Shown in pieces: positions 58,272 through 64,000 of a stretch of 64,000 nt of DNA (within the stretch, counting starts at the first letter, position 1; each line of letters starts with the position of its first letter). Below the pieces are notes generated by a model. It had not been told where the DNA came from and did no database searches. It saw nothing but the letters and a program-made list of their open reading frames with translations. The DNA lies in the NCBI GenBank assembly GCA_946800325.1, contig OX326956.1, positions 23,906,356-23,970,355 of the forward strand, read 5' to 3'. The stretch is from Luzula sylvatica (taxonomy: Eukaryota; Streptophyta; Magnoliopsida; Poales; Juncaceae). Both the position numbers and the translations under genes were made by a program.

Positions 58272-58881
58272 ATGTCGAGAGAGCATACAAGAAAATTAAT
58301 CGAAGAAAGATCAACACTGCCTTGGAAATTCTCAAATCAATTTATAAATCCGCGTATGAATATCCTTTATCAATCTTTAATATATGTATTCATTTATTAG
58401 TGGAGTTATTATTATTATTTATTATTATTATTATTTTGCTGGCATGATCCTAGTAAATCCTCGTTCCTCCTGAAAAATTTACAGTTTGGTCCTGAAAATG
58501 CAAGGCAATACACGAAGATCCCTTTTGTGTTTTTACTTGTCCTTGTTATGACGAGGATAGTTTTTTTGACATTTCGAAAATGGTTTGCTTCGAGATCTGT
58601 GCAGAGATATTAATAAAATAGGTGGAGCAATTCATGGCTGACTTTGCATCACCCAAGAAACCGTCGATATACTCAACACCAAAATTTGGGGCTAATTATT
58701 CGCCAAGGTATTATATATTAAACATTCCAATCTTTTAATTAATATATATTTTTGAGAAATTATTATTGTTTTTGTTTTTGTTTTTGTTTTCTCAAGGCGG
58801 TTTCGTGAAGGAGTCAATGGATTTGATGATGTCATGCAATCGGCAGTTAGAAAAGCTGCACACGGGCTAAGAATATCCTAA
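58272..58881 (+). pseudogene. Gene-like exons, unidentified (possibly broken)
   Basis: An ATG at 58272 after a good acceptor opens MSREHTRKLIEERSTLPWKF and reaches a donor at 58353/58354. A later stretch encodes VEQFMADFASPKKPSIYSTP and, after an 87-bp GT-AG intron (about 58711-58797), RRFREGVNGFDDVMQSAVRK, then stops at about 58881. The first exon and the later pair do not join in phase as I read them, so an exon is missing or the gene is broken. An acidic reading (SKSESEPETDTKPD) follows beyond the stop in another frame. No family was recognised. Confidence 0.35.
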
Positions 58882-59413
58882 GACGAAGCTATATATGGAT
58901 ATCACTAGCAAATCCGAGTCCGAACCCGAAACGGATACCAAACCCGACCCACAAGAGCAATAGGAAGAGGAGGATGTGGACAAGGAGATGAAGTTGTTCG
59001 AGGATTTGAAGAAAATAGTGGGTCATTCGATTCGAGTATACCTCCTGCTAAGAAGACGACCCAAAATTTTGTTTCTTTTTTTTTCTTTCCCATATTTTTT
59101 TGAATTAATATATAAATAGTATTATTTGGATAGTTTAGGTTAATTACATGATACCTTACAATTTCCTTGTATAAAGTAAAAAAGTGAGGAAGAAAACACA
59201 AACAGATAAAAGTAATCATGCTAAACACTCAAAATTAAAATTTTATTTTATTTTTATCTTTCTAAACAATTGCTCGTATTGCAAAACTCGAATCCAAAGG
59301 AGGTGTATTATATTATAATTATATATATAATTAAAGACTCGATGAATTAATACTATATGAAACAAAAACGAAACAAATTTTTGAAAATCAGGCTTCAATA
59401 AGGTTTCTTCGGA

Positions 59414-59509
59414 TTATAAAGAATTGTCATAATCCACTAGAACCTTCCATCCACCGGGACACACGAATCCATCGGGCAGGTTCTCTCCACTCTTCGCAAA
59501 ATTCCTCAT
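59414..59509 (-). CDS. Possible terminal exon of an unidentified gene
   Basis: After an acceptor tttttag the minus strand reads [31 protein letters not shown] and a stop, 31 codons. It looks like conserved protein rather than chance sequence because of its Gly/Pro/Trp composition in otherwise AT-rich DNA. No upstream exon was found between here and the LINE at 61.2 kb. It may be a gene remnant. Confidence 0.35.
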   Translation of the reverse strand: MRNFAKSGENLPDGFVCPGGWKVLVDYDNSL

Positions 59510-61243
59510 CTAAAAACAAATCACATAAAAATCACGCAGTAAAAAAATGTTATTAACAAAATTACACAATAAAATAGATATTCAAATATTATATTCTAAT
59601 ACAAAAGTAAATAATTCATAGACATTAAAATATTATAATAAATAATACATAGATATTAAAATATTAATAATTGTTGAAGATGATATTTTAATATTTGTAA
59701 TATCATTATATTATTTATTATAATATTTTAATATATATGTATTATTTATTATAATATTTCAATATCTATGTATTTCTTATTTGTTAATTTTTTTTATAAT
59801 AGTTTAATATTTTTTTATTATTTATTAAATTATGAAAATTTATAAAATAAAATTGTGATGGTATAATGGTCATTTTTAAAAACATAACAACAAGATAATG
59901 GTTTTTTTAGGGAATATAAAAATGTTGGGGTTTTTTCTTTGAAGAAACAAAAAATATAGGGTGTTTTGACGGAATGAAAAAAAAGATAGGGAATTCTCTA
60001 AAAAAGACATGTGATTTTTCATAATTTGTAGAAAATTTATATGATTTTTGAAGAATTCTCCTGTATTACATCGGATGTCAGGATAATTGAATGTTAATTA
60101 TCCTGATTAACTATTTTTGAGATATGCATTGAAGGTGTTGGTTGGGTTTGAAAATCAATGACAATCTCTCTTTAATAGAGGACTAATATGATATAATCTT
60201 CATTTTATGCACAATTTAATATGATGTTTTACTATATTTATGAGAATATAAAGAAGGAGTGATATATTGAGCCCTCATATAACACCAAAATGTAGTTTTG
60301 ATGAGATGATATATTGAGCCCTCGTATAGTTAAGTGGGTTGATTAATATTATTAATTGGTTCGATTAACGATTTAGTTGATCGTTTTAATTGAATTGACA
60401 CGTCAATTTATATGTACTGATATAATTTATTGACGTGCCAATTGAACGTGTCAATTAAAAATACATTAAGTCAATTAGAGGGACAAATCATTCTAACTAA
60501 TTATTTTTCTTCACTTCATCAATGGACTTGAGATGAATTGAGAGGGATCAAATATATATTCTCTATTAAAAAAATGGATACGATTAAATTAGCTTTGTGA
60601 AGGGAGCTTGAGAGTCCGAGACCATCCTTTTTCATGGAATATGTCATAAAAGTTTGATCACTACTTAAATCGATCAACTTATATGTTCAATCATTTTTTT
60701 GATTGTGTATGTCAATTTGCCAAGTACGAACGGAATTAGGGAACACAATCAATTTAACTTATAATCGAAATATTGTTGTGATGTTTATGGAAAGAAAATC
60801 AATGCAACATATATATGAACCAACTAACCATTGTCTTTTTTTCATATTTTAAGATACGCACCAATACTTAGACCATTGAATTATAATGATAATATTTTTC
60901 CTTATGAATAATTTATTAATGTATATGTTATTTTATGATTATATATGACAATTTTAAAATATCACATTACATTACATCAACAACGTAGGTTGCTATAATT
61001 CGTTAGGTTCGTTAGAGCACATATATTTAATTATTTGTCATTTTCCATATTATTTCATGTAAATACAAATGGAAAACTGTACATACGATTGCTAATAAAT
61101 TAATATGTAATGTTATAAAGAATGAATCATATATTAAAAGATTTTTTTAAATTTAATTTTAAATTTTCGTCAAACATGTTCAATTGAATCTTCCATTTAT
61201 TTAGACATTTACATTAACATAGTTCATACATAATATTGTCTCT
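59510..61243. other. AT-rich intergenic DNA
   Basis: No gene, RNA or transposon recognised. Short direct repeats (atattgagccctc near 60266 and 60310; aatattataataaataata words near 59630-59760) are the only structure seen. Confidence 0.55.
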
Positions 61244-61244
61244 A

Positions 61245-64000
61245 TTTTTTTTTTTTTGAATAGAAAGGCAAGCGCGATACGCGCTCGATCCGTTCTTCTT
61301 TAATATAATGAAGGAAAAAATAAAACATCCAATTTACAATGTGTTAGGGGCTACTTTTGCGGGGCATTTACGCACTCTATCTCTCTTCTACTTCCTCTGA
61401 CTAAAAAGGCTCTATACAATAACTGAGCCCTATACATCCTTTCGAGCTCTCATATCTAGTTACACCCTACATTAATTGTGTCCTATACAGTCTACTATTC
61501 TGACTACCTTCTCTCTTCTTTCAGCATTTGCTAGCAATAGTTCATCCATTGGTGAGTGAGGTCCTCGATGCAAGTTCGTAATAGTTCGTGCATGCGCCCT
61601 TTGTGCTGAAAGATTCGATTGTTACGTTCAAGCCATATCGTCCATATCGTTGCCAACCATTTGGTGTCCCATGTCTTTGCTTCGATTCTCGTCATTTTCG
61701 TTCTGCGCGACCACCATAATTCGAGAAGTGTCGTCGCATTTGGTGTTCTTGACGGCTCAATGAGACTCCAAATATCCTTTGTGAATGAGCATTGAACAAA
61801 TAGGTGTGTGACAGATTCCATCGGGCCCGCACATAAACAACATGTTAGGGTATGAGGCCATCCTCGTTTTGATAGTTTGTCCGCCGTTAATATACGTTCA
61901 TTGATGGCTAACCATCCAAACACTTTTGCTTTCAATGGGGCCCTAATACTGAGAATTGTAGGGGTCCAGTAGCATAGCACTCCTGTATGTGATATTCGTT
62001 CATAGGTTAATGCCGACCTATATCTGTTTGATGCCTCATCCCTCGGGGTTATAGTGGTTATGTTAGGGAGTCCAATGCCTAGTCCTTTGAACTTCGGTAA
62101 AACTAGCTGTAGGTCTCTCACAAAATACGATGCTTTGGAAGTGTTAATGGTGGTGATGTCTTCGGCCTTTTGGATGTTATAGAGTTGTCGCATCGTTTCC
62201 GTCCATTGTGATTGGTGATTGTGTTCAAGCATGTAAAGCCATTTCATCAATAAGGCTTGGTTGTGTCTTTCGAGATCTAATACTCCCAACCCTCCATGTT
62301 TCTTGGGTAAGCAGATTATATCCCATTTAATTAGACAGTGTCCGCCCGTTATCTTGTCACTCCCCTTCCAAAAGAAAGCTCTAGTTAGTTTATTTATCTC
62401 TTCGATAACTCCTTTTGGTAAGGTCATTGCTTGCATGTGGAAGTTAGGTATCGCTCTTAGCACCGCCTTTACTAGGGTGGTTCGACCACCTAGGGTTAGG
62501 AATTTGTTCTTCCAGTTATTGATTCTGTTTTTCATTTTATCTATCATCGGTTTAAAGACTATCTTGTTTGGTTTTTTGTATGTTAGTGGGAGACCAAGAT
62601 ATTGCAATGGTAAGCTCTTCTTTTGGCATCTCATGAGTACGGTTAGATGGGGGTGCAACCATTCGGGGATAGAGATGGGGACATATCCACTTTTGGCCCA
62701 ATTGATGTTAAGACCCGATATGTTGGAGAAGGATTGTATTGTTTTCATGATTGCTTTAATGTTGTTAGGGTGAGCTTCGATGAAAAATAAGGTGTCATCA
62801 GCGTATTGTAAAGTTGTTGGGGCAAATACTATCGGGTTTGTTAGGATGGGGTTTATTTTTTTCATCATCATTTGTAGCGCATCAACCACCACCGTGAATA
62901 GGAGAGGGGATAGGGGGTCCCCTTGTCGGAGTCCTCTCCTATGTTTGACATATGGGCCGCGTGTTCCATTCGTTGTTACCGATGAGCTCGAGGAATGTAA
63001 AATGTTCATAACCCATCGTATCCATCCTTCCGGGAAGTGTCTAGCCCTTAAGATTTTTTCCAAGAACTCCCATGATATGTTGTCAAAGGCTTTCTCAAAG
63101 TCCAGTTTGAACATCAAAGTTGGGATTTTTGATTTGTGGTAATAGTTTAGGAGCTCTCGAGAGGTTATAAAAAGCTCCGTAATGGTTCGGCCTTTGATGA
63201 AGGCGGTTTGGCATCGGTTAATTAGTAGGGGCATGTAAGGTTGCAAACGGTTAGCTAAGATTTTCGTGATTAACTTCATCGGTGTGGTTATGATGCTTAA
63301 GGGCCGGAACTCGTTAATTGTATTGGCCGTTTCTGATTTTGGGATTAAATGGATGGTGGCTTTGTTTAGTTTTGTCATATCTAGGCTCTCGGTTTGGAAT
63401 CGGTTGATCATATTTATAATGTCATTTTTTAAAATAGGCCAAAACGATTGAAAAAACTCACTTGGAAATCCGTCGGGCCCACAGCATTTTCCTTTTTTTA
63501 GCGAGTGCAAGGCCTCTTTGATTTCCTCCTCCAAAAAGCATGCCTCCAGTATTAGTAAATTCGGTGATGATGCTTCGTTTTGCGACTCGTACAGTGCCGT
63601 TACATTGGCCGAGAGGAGGGAGGTGGATGGTGCTCCTAGGGTGTTCTTGAAGAATTTCGTAAAAGCATTGTTGATTTCCCAGTGATTAGTTAAATTATGT
63701 CCCTCGTGGTTAATTTTGGTGATGAGATTTTGTTGTCGTCTATTCGATGCAAAAGCATGAAAATACGCGGTGTTGTTATCTCCAAGTTTAAGCCAAGTCA
63801 CGGAGCCGCGTTGTTGCCATCTCATTTCCTTTTGTGTGATCAATTCATGTAGTTTCTGTCGGATTTTGATTCTTAAATCAAACTCCATGTGGTTAAGCGG
63901 CTTGCATTCCTCTTTTTTGTCTAGCATACAAATGCTTGTTTTACATGCTTCGATTACGAAATTAGGGGTATTCGTGTGGTCTCGCGCCCAGGTGGTTAAA
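61245..64000 (-). mobile_element. L1-type LINE, 3' part, continuing beyond the window
   Basis: The poly(A) tail is the T13 run at 61245-61257. Next to it is a hairpin at 61271-61285 (agcgcg-ata-cgcgct on the plus strand). The 3' UTR covers about 61258-61530 and ORF2 fills the rest. The element leaves the window on the right, so the endonuclease, ORF1 and the other target duplication are not visible. It is the same family as the truncated copy at 24.4 kb, shown by the 3' end and by near-identical protein blocks. Confidence 0.95.
61531..64000 (-). CDS. LINE ORF2 protein (reverse transcriptase), 5' end outside the window
   Basis: The frame is open from the right edge to the stop at 61531, without a break. 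The first ATG inside the window (63927) is not the real start: in-frame codons continue upstream (TTWARDHTNTPNFVIEACK). Counting from that ATG, the reverse transcriptase has LKKGKCCGPDGFPSEFF at 143-159, FRPLSII at 207-213, LDFEKAFDNISW at 275-286, RRGLRQGDPLSPLLF at 330-344 and the catalytic YADD at 375-378. A zf-RVT zinc-binding domain follows (about 655-725; RAPLKAKVFGWLAINERILT, CCLC, HLFVQC) and the protein ends WMNYC. All visible catalytic residues are intact, so the copy may be competent or recently so. The upstream apurinic-type endonuclease expected in L1 ORF2 lies outside. Confidence 0.95.
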   Translation of the reverse strand, partial: LTTWARDHTNTPNFVIEACKTSICMLDKKEECKPLNHMEFDLRIKIRQKLHELITQKEMRWQQRGSVTWLKLGDNNTAYFHAFASNRRQQNLITKINHEGHNLTNHWEINNAFTKFFKNTLGAPSTSLLSANVTALYESQNEASSPNLLILEACFLEEEIKEALHSLKKGKCCGPDGFPSEFFQSFWPILKNDIINMINRFQTESLDMTKLNKATIHLIPKSETANTINEFRPLSIITTPMKLITKILANRLQPYMPLLINRCQTAFIKGRTITELFITSRELLNYYHKSKIPTLMFKLDFEKAFDNISWEFLEKILRARHFPEGWIRWVMNILHSSSSSVTTNGTRGPYVKHRRGLRQGDPLSPLLFTVVVDALQMMMKKINPILTNPIVFAPTTLQYADDTLFFIEAHPNNIKAIMKTIQSFSNISGLNINWAKSGYVPISIPEWLHPHLTVLMRCQKKSLPLQYLGLPLTYKKPNKIVFKPMIDKMKNRINNWKNKFLTLGGRTTLVKAVLRAIPNFHMQAMTLPKGVIEEINKLTRAFFWKGSDKITGGHCLIKWDIICLPKKHGGLGVLDLERHNQALLMKWLYMLEHNHQSQWTETMRQLYNIQKAEDITTINTSKASYFVRDLQLVLPKFKGLGIGLPNITTITPRDEASNRYRSALTYERISHTGVLCYWTPTILSIRAPLKAKVFGWLAINERILTADKLSKRGWPHTLTCCLCAGPMESVTHLFVQCSFTKDIWSLIEPSRTPNATTLLELWWSRRTKMTRIEAKTWDTKWLATIWTIWLERNNRIFQHKGRMHELLRTCIEDLTHQWMNYC

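Overview
This window looks like nuclear DNA of a flowering plant, most likely a eudicot. The evidence is GT-AG introns in AT-rich DNA, a YABBY transcription factor, a DUF641 (GIL1/IRKI-type) protein, a spliced U1-70K gene, a nuclear-encoded organellar ribosomal protein S18, plant L1-type LINEs and a plant U6-type (Pol III type 3) promoter. The species cannot be named from the sequence alone.

Layout. Positions 1-19582 are one satellite array of 124-bp monomers. It is organised into a higher-order repeat (HOR) of about 3,968 bp (32 monomers), present four times almost unchanged plus a partial fifth, and it decays into a disordered edge at 17.1-19.6 kb. The array runs off the left end of the window. 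After about 2.5 kb of AT-rich DNA come the genes: a single-exon DUF641 gene (+, 22164-23516); a 5'-truncated LINE with perfect target-site duplications (24.4-25.9 kb); a duplicated block derived from the neighbouring acetyltransferase 3' end and from the U1-70K 5' region (26.0-27.8 kb); a GNAT acetyltransferase (-, 29.0-29.5 kb) divergent from a five-exon S18 gene (+, 30.3-31.5 kb); and a seven-exon FIL/YAB3-clade YABBY gene (-, 33.9-35.7 kb). Then follow about 6.5 kb of AT-rich DNA with a Helitron-like end, a decayed LINE, and a ten-exon U1-70K gene (-, 44.25-47.2 kb).

The U1-70K surroundings (42.4-54.7 kb, plus a detached block at 26.8-27.8 kb) are the most rearranged part. Pieces of the first exon and upstream DNA occur at least three more times. 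A 1.69-kb PIF/Harbinger-like element has split the upstream region, a 238-bp segment is amplified four times in tandem, a copy of the gene's 3' end lies on its other side, and a LINE fragment with an RNase H domain has inserted into the last copy. At 57.57-57.76 kb there is a U6-type promoter (upstream sequence element, 24-nt gap, TATA) followed by a foldable sequence of about 115 nt and a T-run: a candidate small RNA gene that I do not recognise. The window ends in a long LINE ORF2 (-, 61.2 kb to the right edge) with intact reverse-transcriptase motifs.

The host genes look unrelated in function: leaf polarity, mitochondrial translation, pre-mRNA splicing, protein acetylation and a light/gravity-response or receptor-kinase-interactor family. 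No operon-like or cluster logic is evident. What ties the region together is repeat biology: satellite HOR amplification, gene-fragment duplication and two separate L1 lineages.
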